From Veillonellaceae bacterium (GTDB taxonomy: Bacteria; Bacillota; Negativicutes; JAAYSF01), in contig JAAYSF010000005.1 in the NCBI GenBank assembly GCA_012523975.1, forward strand, positions 1 through 64,000: DNA of 64,000 nt, in the 5' to 3' direction. The translations under genes were made by a program, and so were the position numbers. Shown piece by piece: positions 7,490 through 15,775 of this stretch. The notes under the pieces were generated by a model that was given only the letters and a program-made list of their open reading frames with translations, did no database searches and was not told the DNA's origin. How positions within the stretch are numbered: position 1 is the first letter of the stretch; each line of letters starts with the position of its first letter.

Positions 7490-7882
7490 ATGAAATTAGG
7501 TGATGTTATTCAGAGTGCTGATTGGAAAGCCGAGAAACATGTACCCGTAATTGATGCCCCAGACATTATTAAAGCTGGTGAAAAAGCAACGATTGAAGTT
7601 TGTGTAGGTAAAGAGATTGCGCATCCAAATACCACTGAACATCATATTCGCTGGATAAAACTATATTTTAAGCCCGAAGATGGAAAATTTATTACAGAAA
7701 TAGGGACATATCAATTCGATGCACATGGAGAATCGACTGAAGGCCCCAATAAAGGATCAGCCTACTGTGAACCATGGGTAAAGGCTGTTCTTAAACTGAA
7801 TACAGCTGGTACTTTTATAGCAGTTGCTTATTGTAATATTCATGGGTTATGGGAAAGCTCAAGGAAAATTTCTGTCGAATAA
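7490..7882 (+). CDS. sor: Superoxide reductase (neelaredoxin / class II SOR)
   Basis: This 130-residue cytosolic enzyme reduces superoxide to hydrogen peroxide without making oxygen, a typical defence of anaerobes. The centre II iron ligands are all visible: E15-K16-H17 (EKHVPV), H45 (AHPNTTEHH), H51 and the C115-x2-H118 pair (CNIHGLW). There is no N-terminal desulforedoxin Cys4 domain, so it is the one-iron form. It has a GGGGGGG ribosome site and its own terminator, so it appears monocistronic. Electrons would come from rubredoxin, which is not encoded here. Confidence 0.93.
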   Translation: MKLGDVIQSADWKAEKHVPVIDAPDIIKAGEKATIEVCVGKEIAHPNTTEHHIRWIKLYFKPEDGKFITEIGTYQFDAHGESTEGPNKGSAYCEPWVKAVLKLNTAGTFIAVAYCNIHGLWESSRKISVE

Positions 7883-7891
7883 TCGGACCTA

Positions 7892-7918
7892 AATGTCTCG
7901 GCTAGCCGAGGCATTTTA
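7892..7918 (+). terminator. Intrinsic terminator after superoxide reductase
   Basis: TGTCTCGG pairs with CCGAGGCA around a CTAG loop, followed by TTTTATTT. Confidence 0.75.
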
Positions 7919-7979
7919 TTTACATATGGACAATCATAGTCACGAATATTAATATATCTAATATTTTGGGGGGAAAGAC

Positions 7980-8468
7980 GTGGAGGAAAAAACATATGCC
8001 ATAAGAGGGGTAACACATGATACAGATATAGCGAAGATTGCCATGTTGGGTGTCCCAGATCGTCCGGGGATCGCTTTTAAAGTATTTTCTGTCTTGGCTA
8101 AAGCTAATATTGATGTCGATATGATCGTGCAAAGTATTCGCAACACCGAGGAAAACATTATTGATTTGGTCTTTACCGTAGCAAAGTCAGACTTACCAAA
8201 AGCAAAAGCAATTGTCAGTGAAGTTGGACAAGAGATACAAGTATTAGGTATAATTGCCGATGAGAGCGTTGCTAAGGTATCAATAGTCGGGGCAGGAATG
8301 TATGGTTACCCTGGAATTGCCGCAGAAATGTTTGGAGCTTTAGCAGGGGCTGATATTAATATCGAAGTAATAAGTACTTCAGAGATTAGTGTTTCGTGTT
8401 TAGTTCAAGCCGACAAAGTTAAGGCAGCGGTCAATGCGATCCATAACCGTTTTTTTCCTGAAAAGTGA
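7980..8468 (+). CDS. Stand-alone aspartokinase-like ACT-domain protein
   Basis: The 162 residues correspond to the C-terminal tandem ACT regulatory region of aspartate kinase, with no kinase domain. The first ACT starts ITKIAMLGVPDRPGIAFKVF-like (about 18-37) and has DMIVQSIRNT. The second has KVSIVGAGMYGYPGIAAEMFGAL (about 95-117) and INIEVISTSEISVSCLV. The lysine- and threonine-sensing residues of aspartokinases cluster in exactly this region. It starts with GTG after GGGGGG. It could act as a free regulatory subunit, as the beta subunit does in alpha2-beta2 aspartokinases, or sense amino acids alone. No catalytic subunit gene is nearby. Confidence 0.85.
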   Translation: MEEKTYAIRGVTHDTDIAKIAMLGVPDRPGIAFKVFSVLAKANIDVDMIVQSIRNTEENIIDLVFTVAKSDLPKAKAIVSEVGQEIQVLGIIADESVAKVSIVGAGMYGYPGIAAEMFGALAGADINIEVISTSEISVSCLVQADKVKAAVNAIHNRFFPEK

Positions 8469-8562
8469 AGTTAACTGCTATTTTTTTCAACGTATTTCAG
8501 CCTCTATTTGAAGACATGCTATTAACGGCTACCAAAATTCTTTCGAATGGAGGTTTTGCAAA

Positions 8563-8760
8563 ATGTCAAGAAGCAGAAAACCTGTAAATCCGGCTGCGCA
8601 ACAAGCGCTTGATCGTCTGAAAGAAGAAACAGCGGCTGAAATCGGTTTGAAAGATTACAAAAACACTTACAAAGGTGCATTGACTTCGGCCGATAATGGT
8701 CGCGTTGGTGGTCAAATGGTTCGTAAAATGATTCAAGCTCAGGAAAACCAATTCAAATAA
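8563..8760 (+). CDS. Alpha/beta-type small acid-soluble spore protein
   Basis: This 65-residue DNA-binding protein coats the spore chromosome and protects it from UV and heat. The germination protease site is seen at EIG (26-28). The C-terminal DNA-binding region is the conserved NGRVGGQMVRKMI. It is preceded by a GGAGG site and followed by a strong terminator, as usual for single-gene SASP transcripts. Expression would be expected from the forespore sigma-G factor. It is direct evidence that the organism sporulates or descends from a sporulating ancestor. Confidence 0.96.
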   Translation: MSRSRKPVNPAAQQALDRLKEETAAEIGLKDYKNTYKGALTSADNGRVGGQMVRKMIQAQENQFK

Positions 8761-8768
8761 TTGGCACT

Positions 8769-8802
8769 AAGCAGGCCAAAAGGCCTGCTTTAATTTTTTT
8801 TT
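8769..8802 (+). terminator. Intrinsic terminator after SASP gene
   Basis: AAGCAGGCC pairs with GGCCTGCTT around AAAA, followed by a long T-run. Confidence 0.9.
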
Positions 8803-8907
8803 GTTTAAAATGAGAGGAATTATGTGCCGTATAACGAATTAAATATTATTAAACACTTTTTAAGTATTGTATAAAAAGGGCTTAGACCAACAACATTATG
8901 GAGAGCA

Positions 8908-8936
8908 ATATTTATTATGCTTCTCATAATAAATAT
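8908..8936. repeat. Perfect 12-bp inverted repeat upstream of aminotransferase
   Basis: ATATTTATTATG (8908-8919) and CATAATAAATAT (8925-8936) are exact reverse complements separated by five bases. It lies 17 bases before the aminotransferase start and ends just before its AGGGGGAAG ribosome site. It may be a protein-binding operator or an mRNA hairpin controlling ribosome access. Confidence 0.7.
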
Positions 8937-8952
8937 ATAAGGGGGAAGATTA

Positions 8953-10194
8953 ATGACTTATAGTTTTGCAGCGTCACATGCAAAGGGAAAAGCTGCCAAG
9001 GATAAGATTTTCGGCGCCAATGCAGCTGCTGTAGCTGCCGAAGTGAAGTATGGTAAAGCTGCGGTAGCGAACGCAACAATTGGGGCATTACTGGACGATA
9101 ATGAGGTACTAACATGCCTGCCTACGGTTGAAAAAGTATTTAGAAATTTGCCGACCTCTGAGATAATCGCCTATGCTCCAATTTCTGGTTTGCCTAGTTA
9201 TCTGGAGGCAGCAATTAATCTAACTTTTGGCAACCACAAACCAGACGCGTATATTGACGCTGTTGCCACGGCTGGTGGTTCAGGCGTTATTCATCATGCT
9301 ATTTGGAACTATACTGAATTTGGCAATACGGTTTTGACCTCTGACTGGTTCTGGGGACCATACCGGGTATTATGCCAGGATGCTTTGCGAAAATTAGATA
9401 CATATCAACTTTTTGATGAAAACCTTAATTTCAACATCAAGGCCTTTGAAAGTAAAGTAAATGAACTGATAGCAAAACAAGAAAGTTTGCTGGTTATTAT
9501 TAATGCTCCGGCTCATAACCCGACTGGCTATAGTTTGACAGACGCAGAATGGGATCAAGTAATAGATGTTTGCAAATCAATACCTAAAGAAAAACGAATT
9601 ACAATATTAGTTGATATTGCATATCTTGACTACGCCGGCGAAGCTGATGCAAGCCGCGCTTTTATGACCAAGTTTGGCGGACTGCCTGAAAACATCCTTG
9701 GTATTTTTGCTTTCAGTATGTCAAAAGGCTATACTATGTATGGTCAGCGTTGCGGGGCTATGATAGGCGTTTCCTCCAATAAAGATGTAATAACTGAGTT
9801 TGCCGCAATAAATCAGTATACTAGTCGAGCAACCTGGTCAAATATCAGCCGGTCGCCGATGCAGTTATTAGCTACTATTTACAACGATAAAATATTACTT
9901 GCAGATGTACAACGCGAACGAGCTGAGCTCTATAAGCTTATTAGGGAACGGGCAGATATCTTTATGCAAGAAGCCAAGGAATCTAATTTAAAAATGCTTC
10001 CGTATATCGCTGGCTTTTTCCTAACAATTCCTGCTAAAGATCCTGATGCGGTTTGCGACAAACTTCATGATGATAATATTTTTGCTGTTCCGCTTGCAAA
10101 AGGTGTACGTATTGCCGTTTGCGCTGTGTCTGCAGCAAAAATAAAGGGTATGGCCGGGAAAGTTGCAAAGGCAATGGCAGCGGTCGAAAAATAA
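8953..10194 (+). CDS. PLP-dependent class I aminotransferase
   Basis: This 413-residue cytosolic transaminase has fold-type I features: a GGSG phosphate-binding turn (108-111), NPTG (189-192), the D221-x2-Y cofactor-contact segment (VDIAYLDY) and the Schiff-base lysine K258 in FSMSKGYTMYGQRCG. The overall pattern, including the YAPISGLPSYLEAA start of the large domain, is closest to aspartate/aromatic aminotransferases. The substrate cannot be fixed from sequence. It is a single-gene unit with an inverted repeat just before the ribosome site and a terminator after it, so dedicated regulation is likely. Confidence 0.87.
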   Translation: MTYSFAASHAKGKAAKDKIFGANAAAVAAEVKYGKAAVANATIGALLDDNEVLTCLPTVEKVFRNLPTSEIIAYAPISGLPSYLEAAINLTFGNHKPDAYIDAVATAGGSGVIHHAIWNYTEFGNTVLTSDWFWGPYRVLCQDALRKLDTYQLFDENLNFNIKAFESKVNELIAKQESLLVIINAPAHNPTGYSLTDAEWDQVIDVCKSIPKEKRITILVDIAYLDYAGEADASRAFMTKFGGLPENILGIFAFSMSKGYTMYGQRCGAMIGVSSNKDVITEFAAINQYTSRATWSNISRSPMQLLATIYNDKILLADVQRERAELYKLIRERADIFMQEAKESNLKMLPYIAGFFLTIPAKDPDAVCDKLHDDNIFAVPLAKGVRIAVCAVSAAKIKGMAGKVAKAMAAVEK

Positions 10195-10211
10195 TAAAAA
10201 ATCTACTAACC

Positions 10212-10240
10212 AAGGGGGCTATTTGCTGTAGTCCCTTTTT
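10212..10240 (+). terminator. Intrinsic terminator after aminotransferase
   Basis: AAGGGGGCTA can pair with TAGTCCCTT (one bulge), followed by TTTTT. Confidence 0.65.
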
Positions 10241-10305
10241 CCATTATAATCCTTTCTTATCATGAACTTTTTTGGGGATAATAGCATTAAAGGAGGCATG
10301 ATAAG

Positions 10306-10488
10306 ATGGGCTATTATAATAAGAACTGGATAGATGATACTCCAATGGAATTTCCACGGTGGGCATTTTGGTTAGTTCATGTAGTTGGGCCAATTCTAAT
10401 TTTTATATGGGGAATGCGTTTTGCTATCCATCGGTCGCCTCTCTCTTTAATGGGTTATCGCCTAATGCGTAAATTAGCGCGGCGATAA
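10306..10488 (+). CDS. Small membrane protein, 60 aa
   Basis: This is an unknown protein with one hydrophobic helix (about 22-40; FWLVHVVGPILIFIWGM) and an arginine-rich C-terminus. GGAGG lies 10 bases before the ATG, and a terminator follows immediately, so it is probably a real single gene. No functional motif is seen. Confidence 0.6.
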   Translation: MGYYNKNWIDDTPMEFPRWAFWLVHVVGPILIFIWGMRFAIHRSPLSLMGYRLMRKLARR

Positions 10489-10489
10489 G

Positions 10490-10520
10490 AAAAGGGTGGA
10501 CAGTAGTTCACCCTTTTTTT
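10490..10520 (+). terminator. Intrinsic terminator after 60-aa gene
   Basis: AAAGGGTGGAC pairs with the GTTCACCCTTT arm, followed by T7. Confidence 0.85.
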
Positions 10521-10634
10521 ACATATTTCGTCCCTTGATGTTGTCTTATCTGGCTATAGGTGGTAAAATTATTTTTAGTCCTTGAGGAAGATTTTACATA
10601 TCATAAGGCTTATAAATGAAGGAGAGGCGACCCA

Positions 10635-11261
10635 ATGTTTAATTTTAGATCAAAAGAGGACGAGTTTTTTAAGCTTTTTTCCGAAAGCGCAAAGTTATTA
10701 CGGGATGGCGCTTATATTCTTAACGAAGTAATGAACGATCACGCTAAAATTGGTGAAAAAATCACTCAAATGGCTAACCTGGAACATGAGGCTGATGATC
10801 ATAATGATGCGATAATTGACAAGCTCAACCAAACGTTTATCACCCCGCTGGACCGGGAAGATATTTACGCTATGGCAAACATGCTTGATGATGGTGTTGA
10901 TGCGGTTCAGGGCATACTTGAACGGATGATGCTTTATCGCACCGGTAAGCCATCTGAAGGAGCTATTGAATTAAGCCGACTTATGGCTGATTGCGCTGAT
11001 GAAATTCTTAAGGCTTTTGAGCTATTAAAAAATATCAAGGGAAATCAGCATAAGATACTTGATCATACTAGAAAAATTGTTGTGTTGGAGAGCGAAGGCG
11101 ATCGTATTTATCGCCAAGAGGTTGCTTACTTGTTTACATCTGGTGGAGATACTCTTGAAATTATTAAATGGAAAGAGGTATTAGAGAATCTTGAAAATGC
11201 TCTTGACCATTATGAGAGCATTGCTGACTTGATACGGGGCGTGGTTATGAAGTATGCCTGA
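10635..11261 (+). CDS. DUF47 family (PhoU-like) Pit accessory protein
   Basis: This 208-residue all-helical protein belongs to the DUF47/PhoU-related family that is almost always paired with Pit phosphate carriers and thought to regulate them. Characteristic parts are the FFKLFSESAKLLRDGA start, MANLEHEADDHNDAII with metal-binding acidic/His residues, TPLDREDIYAMANMLDDGVD, and the C-terminal IVVLESEGDRIY repeat. It overlaps the downstream transporter start by eight bases, indicating translational coupling. Cytosolic. Confidence 0.92.
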   Translation: MFNFRSKEDEFFKLFSESAKLLRDGAYILNEVMNDHAKIGEKITQMANLEHEADDHNDAIIDKLNQTFITPLDREDIYAMANMLDDGVDAVQGILERMMLYRTGKPSEGAIELSRLMADCADEILKAFELLKNIKGNQHKILDHTRKIVVLESEGDRIYRQEVAYLFTSGGDTLEIIKWKEVLENLENALDHYESIADLIRGVVMKYA

Positions 11262-12246
11262 TATTTTAATAATCGTTGTTGTTGTTTTAGCCCTTGGATT
11301 TGACTATATTAATGGCTTTCACGATACTGCTAATGCAATAGCTACTTCGGTATCGACTAGGGCATTAACCCCACGAACAGCTATCTGGTTGGCAGCAGGA
11401 CTAAATTTTTTAGGGGCAATGTATAGTACCGGTGTAGCCAAAACTATCGGCAGTGACTTAGTTAAGTCAGCCCAAATGGTTAACGAATATATAATAATTG
11501 CCGCCATGGTTGGAGCTATATTCTGGAACCTCTTAACCTGGTGGCTTGGAATACCGAGCAGTTCCTCACATGCCCTAATTGGTGGCGTGGTAGGGGCAGT
11601 AATAGTTTCAACAGGGTTTGCGGCACTGAAAGCTGAGGGCATCTTAAAAATAGTAGCCTCGCTTATTTTGTCACCGATTGCTGCCATATTAACGGGACTT
11701 GTTATTATGACCCTGTTGTTTTGGATTTTTGGCAAGATGGCTCCATCAAAACTAAATTCTAAATTTAAACGACTCCAGATATTATCAGCTGCGATGATGT
11801 CGTTTTCTCATGGTTCTAATGATGCTCAGAAGGCAATGGGGATTATAACGCTTGCCTTGGTCAGCGGCGGTTATCTAAGTACGTTTGAGGTGCCGACCTG
11901 GGTTAAAATTTCGGCAGCGCTGGCAATGGGAGCAGGAACTGCGGCCGGTGGTTGGCGAATAATCAAAACAATGGGCGGTAAGATATTTAAACTGGAGCCT
12001 ATAAGCGGTTTTGCTGCGGATCTCAATTCGTCAATTATCATCTTCAGTGCAACCTTATTACATTTGCCTGTTAGTACAACCCACGTAGTTTCCGGGTCAA
12101 TTATGGGTGTAGGTACAGCAAAGCGAGTTAGCGCTGTTCGGTGGGGGGTTGCTCAGCAAATGTTGGCCGCTTGGGTACTTACCATACCATGTACTGCATT
12201 AGTAAGCGGTATTGCATATAAATTTATAGAATTGGCAGTCTTATAA
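11254..12246 (+). CDS. pit: Inorganic phosphate transporter, PiT family
   Basis: This 330-residue integral membrane protein moves metal-phosphate or phosphate with a cation. Both PiT signature halves are present: GFDYINGFHDTANAIATSVSTRAL near the N-terminus (quoted as GFHDTANA) and FSHGSNDAQKAMG near residue 190. The SSHALIGG and STTHVVSGSIMG segments form the duplicated substrate site. About ten hydrophobic helices are visible. It follows DUF47 with overlapping reading frames and ends in a terminator about 55 bases downstream. Confidence 0.94.
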   Translation: MPDILIIVVVVLALGFDYINGFHDTANAIATSVSTRALTPRTAIWLAAGLNFLGAMYSTGVAKTIGSDLVKSAQMVNEYIIIAAMVGAIFWNLLTWWLGIPSSSSHALIGGVVGAVIVSTGFAALKAEGILKIVASLILSPIAAILTGLVIMTLLFWIFGKMAPSKLNSKFKRLQILSAAMMSFSHGSNDAQKAMGIITLALVSGGYLSTFEVPTWVKISAALAMGAGTAAGGWRIIKTMGGKIFKLEPISGFAADLNSSIIIFSATLLHLPVSTTHVVSGSIMGVGTAKRVSAVRWGVAQQMLAAWVLTIPCTALVSGIAYKFIELAVL

Positions 12247-12298
12247 TTAATTTAGCAAATTACGTATCTTCTTTTGCTGTTCAAACTTATACAATAGT

Positions 12299-12343
12299 AA
12301 GACCCTACATCGCTGGTTCTAGAAGTAGGGTCTCATGTTTTTT
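12299..12343 (+). terminator. Intrinsic terminator after pit
   Basis: AGACCCTAC pairs with GTAGGGTCT around a 17-base loop, with a T-run four bases later. Confidence 0.75.
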
Positions 12344-12388
12344 CAAAGCGGGATACAATAGGTTTTAAAAGGGAGAGTGTGCGAATTT

Positions 12389-14038
12389 ATGAAAGAGATT
12401 CTCGTATCATATGGTAATGGTGAAGAGCGATATGCATGCGGTACTACATTGCTTCAAATTAGCCAAGATGCACAGAAGTTTTTTGACACGCCAATTGTAG
12501 CAGCTAGAATTAATAATGAGATAAAGGGTTTAGAATCGCAAGTGACTGAAGATTGTAACATTGAGTTTCTTGATTTAAAGACTGAAGTTGGCAATAGAAT
12601 ATACCAACGCAGCTTAGCGTTCATTATGGTTACGGCAGTTCAGGAAATATTCCCATATGGTGAAGTCACGGTAGAGCATTCGCTTGGTAATGGCTTATAC
12701 TGTGAATTACATCTTGGCCGCGAAGTAACGCCTGACGATATTGCTAAATTAGAGCAGAAAATTAAACTAATAATTAAGGAAGATCGCTTAATTGTTAAAA
12801 AGACTTTACCAATTGCTGAAGCTATTAACTTATTTTCCGCGTCAGGCCAAATCGAGAAGGTTAAGCTACTTGAACAGTTAGACCGTGATAAAGTGGATAT
12901 TTACTATTGTGGCGCTTCGTATGATTATCTTCATGGTACAATGGTACCATGCACCGGATATATAAAAATCTTTGCTCTGACTTATTATAAGCCTGGGTTT
13001 ATATTGCGTTTTCCAACTAAAGATGAACCTTCGGCAATTCCCGCTTTTGTTGATCAACCTAAATTAGCCCAGATATTCCGTGAAGCTGAGCGGTGGGGTG
13101 GGATACTTAAGTGTGGCTACGTAGCGAGCTTAAACGATTATATACATAAGAATGAAATCGGTGATATTATAAGAGTTGCCGAGGCTTTGCACGAAAAAAA
13201 GATTGCTCAGATAGCCGATTTTGTCTCGGAGCATCGAGATAAAGTAAGGATTATACTAGTCGCAGGTCCTTCATCGTCCGGAAAGACTACCTTCGCTCAG
13301 CGGCTAAGTATCCAGCTTCGCGTAAATGGTTTTCGTCCAATTCCAATCTCGCTTGATGACTACTTTGTAGATCGGGAGTTTACTCCGCGAGATGAAAATG
13401 GTGAATATGATTTTGAAGCTATTGAGGCCATCGATTTGCCGCTGTTTAATGATCATCTTACAAGGCTTTTAAATGGCGAAGCAGTGAGTATCCCAACTTA
13501 TAATTTTAAAACCGGGCAAAGGGAATTCAATAATAGAATTATACAGATAAAGGCTGATCAACCGCTTATTATTGAAGGCATTCATGGCCTTAATGAGCGA
13601 TTGACCAGCGCAATACCACGCGACCATAAAATAAAAGTGTATATAAGCGCTCTGACCCAGTTATCGATTGATAATCATAACCGTATTCCAACGACAGATA
13701 CAAGATTGATCAGACGACTAGTTCGCGACAATCAGTTTCGGGGTCATGATGCGCTCAGAACGCTAGAGCTTTGGCGCTCAGTACGTCGGGGTGAGGATCG
13801 TAATATTTTTCCCTTCCAAGAAGATGCGGATATTATGTTCAACTCAGCTTTAATTTATGAACTGAGTGTCTTGAAAAAATATGCCGAGCCATTATTAAAA
13901 AAGGTCAACAACAGTCGGCCTGAGTATTCTGAAGCCAAACGCCTGCTAAACTTTCTTAGTCATTTTGCTTCAATAGATGACGTCGATATCCCTAGTACTT
14001 CAATACTGCGGGAGTTTATCGGAAAGTCTTGCTTTTAG
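12389..14038 (+). CDS. TGS/ThrRS-like N-terminal plus uridine kinase fusion
   Basis: This protein of about 549 residues has an N-terminal region similar to the TGS and second additional domains of threonyl-tRNA synthetase (to about residue 220). It is followed by a P-loop nucleoside kinase: GPSSSGKTT (about 293-301), a Walker-B-like SLDDYFVDRE, and IIEGIHGLN. The family is widespread in Firmicutes as a putative uridine kinase; its natural substrate is not well settled. An ATG at 12389 is placed 11 bases after GGGAGAG. A GTG four codons earlier is also possible but would overlap the ribosome site. Cytosolic and apparently monocistronic. Confidence 0.88.
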   Translation: MKEILVSYGNGEERYACGTTLLQISQDAQKFFDTPIVAARINNEIKGLESQVTEDCNIEFLDLKTEVGNRIYQRSLAFIMVTAVQEIFPYGEVTVEHSLGNGLYCELHLGREVTPDDIAKLEQKIKLIIKEDRLIVKKTLPIAEAINLFSASGQIEKVKLLEQLDRDKVDIYYCGASYDYLHGTMVPCTGYIKIFALTYYKPGFILRFPTKDEPSAIPAFVDQPKLAQIFREAERWGGILKCGYVASLNDYIHKNEIGDIIRVAEALHEKKIAQIADFVSEHRDKVRIILVAGPSSSGKTTFAQRLSIQLRVNGFRPIPISLDDYFVDREFTPRDENGEYDFEAIEAIDLPLFNDHLTRLLNGEAVSIPTYNFKTGQREFNNRIIQIKADQPLIIEGIHGLNERLTSAIPRDHKIKVYISALTQLSIDNHNRIPTTDTRLIRRLVRDNQFRGHDALRTLELWRSVRRGEDRNIFPFQEDADIMFNSALIYELSVLKKYAEPLLKKVNNSRPEYSEAKRLLNFLSHFASIDDVDIPSTSILREFIGKSCF

Positions 14039-14070
14039 CAGAAAACCTGTTACGATCTATGTCTAAGAAT

Positions 14071-14107
14071 AAAAAAGAAACCTGGCATACGCCAGGTTTC
14101 TTTTTTA
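14071..14107. terminator. Bidirectional terminator between convergent genes
   Basis: AAAGAAACCTGGC pairs with GCCAGGTTTCTTT around ATAC, with A and T runs on both sides. It serves both the kinase gene and the carboxyltransferase gene. Confidence 0.92.
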
Positions 14108-15463
14108 TTAGCGATTGTTAGCAAAGAAGTTGAGGGCAACTTCAGGGAACAATGCATAGGACAGAACGTCCTCCATTGAAGCATTCGGATAACCTTTTTC
14201 AGCCAGTTCAGCTTTCAGTTTATCCAATTGCGGCGGAATATCATCAGCAGGACGATGGGATATAATTTCTTCGTCTCCGATAATTAATTCGCGTACATCA
14301 TCAGCTACTGGTCTGATAGTACGGCCATATTTGCCGCGAGCTAAGTCTTTAACTTCGCGAGGAACGATTTTGTAACGCTCGCCCATCATTACGTTAAAGG
14401 TAGCCATGGAGCCAACAATTTGGCTGGTAGGAGTTACGAGCGGAGGATAGCCAAGGTCTGCACGAACGCGTGGCATTTCATCAAGCAACTCGCCGTATTT
14501 GTCTTCCATACCTTGCTCTTTTAACTGGTTGCGCAGGTTGGAGAGCATGCCGCCAGGGATTTGGAAGGTAAGAACTTTAGTGCTGACGTCAAAAGCAGTG
14601 TTAAGACCGAAGTCTTGTCCAAGGGACTTTTTAACAGCAGTGAAGTGCTCGGCAACCGGATAAAGGTCTTCTTTCTTAATGCCGGTATCGCGGTCAGTGC
14701 CTTCCATAGCAGCGATGATAGACTCGGTACAAGGTTGGGAAGTACCAAGCGCAAACGGTGAAAGGGCACAGTCAACGATGTCAACGCCAGCTTCAGCGGC
14801 TTTGAGGTATGCCATTGAAGCCATGCCGCTGGTATAGTGGCAATGTAAGTGAATAGGCACTTTGATTTTTGGATCGTTTTTCAGTGCTTTGACCAAGTCA
14901 TAAGCAGCATACGGCGAGATAAGACCTGCCATGTCTTTAATACAAATGGAGTCAACACCGCGGTCAACCAGATCGTGAGCCAATTGCAGATAGCTCTCGG
15001 TAGTGTGATACGGGCTGATAGTGTATACGCAAACGCCTTGAACGTGAGCACCTGCAGCTTTACCTGCTTTAATGCCGACTTCGAGGTTACGAACGTCGTT
15101 TAGAGCGTCGAATATACGAATTACGCCAATGCCATGCTCAACCATTTTCTTAACGAACATTTCTACAACGTCGTCAGCATAGTTGTTGTAACCAAGGATA
15201 TTCTGACCTCTGAGCAGCATGGAGATAGGAGTTTTCTTCAGGTGTGAACGGAGAGTTTTGAGGCGCTCCCAAGGATCTTCGTTCAAGAAACGCAGGCAGC
15301 TGTCAAAAGTAGCTCCGCCCCATGCTTCGAGAGCCCAGTATCCCATATTGTCAAGTACTTCCAATTGGGGGAGCATATCAGTGATACGCATACGGGTTGC
15401 AGCTAGTGACTGATGACCGTCACGAAGCACTGTTTCCATAATTTTAAGTGGTTTCTTGGCCAT
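14108..15463 (-). CDS. Biotin-dependent carboxyltransferase subunit (OadA/PycB-like), no biotin domain
   Basis: This 451-residue TIM-barrel carboxyltransferase transfers carboxyl groups between oxaloacetate/pyruvate and carboxybiotin. Family features are ETVLRDGHQS (11-20), the metal-site IHLHCHYTSG, CIKDMAG with the active-site lysine, and the PGGMLSNLRNQL segment of the PYC_OADA domain. It stops where longer OadA or PycB proteins continue into a Pro/Ala linker and biotinyl domain, so biotin must be on a separate carrier. It could be part of oxaloacetate decarboxylase, methylmalonyl-CoA:pyruvate transcarboxylase (5S subunit) or a split pyruvate carboxylase. No partner is adjacent. It is preceded by a consensus promoter and a leader of about 200 nt. 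Confidence 0.88.
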   Translation of the reverse strand: MAKKPLKIMETVLRDGHQSLAATRMRITDMLPQLEVLDNMGYWALEAWGGATFDSCLRFLNEDPWERLKTLRSHLKKTPISMLLRGQNILGYNNYADDVVEMFVKKMVEHGIGVIRIFDALNDVRNLEVGIKAGKAAGAHVQGVCVYTISPYHTTESYLQLAHDLVDRGVDSICIKDMAGLISPYAAYDLVKALKNDPKIKVPIHLHCHYTSGMASMAYLKAAEAGVDIVDCALSPFALGTSQPCTESIIAAMEGTDRDTGIKKEDLYPVAEHFTAVKKSLGQDFGLNTAFDVSTKVLTFQIPGGMLSNLRNQLKEQGMEDKYGELLDEMPRVRADLGYPPLVTPTSQIVGSMATFNVMMGERYKIVPREVKDLARGKYGRTIRPVADDVRELIIGDEEIISHRPADDIPPQLDKLKAELAEKGYPNASMEDVLSYALFPEVALNFFANNR

Positions 15464-15680
15464 GAATTATGTACCTCCTTAATATTATATAGGCAGCTAT
15501 GACCCAAGCTTACGCGTATTTATTGCAAATGGCAGACGGGCAGATTACAATGTCGCTCAGGTTGTCCGGATAGACATGATACCAATAGGCGAATTAAATT
15601 TGCTGTTTGCCGTATGCAAGAAAATTTTCTAAAAAATTTAGATTTTAGAAAAACCGCGCAGGCCGGTCTAAAACAATCTA
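15464..15680 (-). promoter_or_regulatory. Long 5' leader of the carboxyltransferase gene with hairpin
   Basis: Between the promoter and the start codon lies an untranslated leader of about 200 nt. It contains a perfect 10-bp stem, TTTTCTAAAA (15625-15634) with TTTTAGAAAA (15643-15652), and the ribosome site AAGGAGGT near 15474. No known riboswitch or protein-binding consensus was recognised. The AT-rich hairpin lacks the T-run of a terminator. Confidence 0.45.
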
Positions 15681-15710
15681 ATTATAGTTGATATATACAG
15701 GTTTTGTCAA
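15681..15710 (-). promoter_or_regulatory. Consensus housekeeping promoter for carboxyltransferase
   Basis: On the - strand, TTGACA (15710-15705) and TATAAT (15686-15681) are separated by 18 bases. Both hexamers are perfect matches, predicting strong transcription toward the carboxyltransferase. Confidence 0.8.
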
Positions 15711-15775
15711 TCTATTGGTACATTTAGTAATTGCTTTTTATGGTAGGTTTTCACTGCTAAATAGGGATTTTTTAC

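Noticed and set aside
7874-7882. TGTCGAA near the end of superoxide reductase
   Set aside because: It lies at the codons Val-Glu-stop of the gene, so it is not counted as a regulatory motif.
11319-11735. 138-residue antisense frame within pit
   Set aside because: Opposite a well-supported transporter gene and without a good ribosome site.
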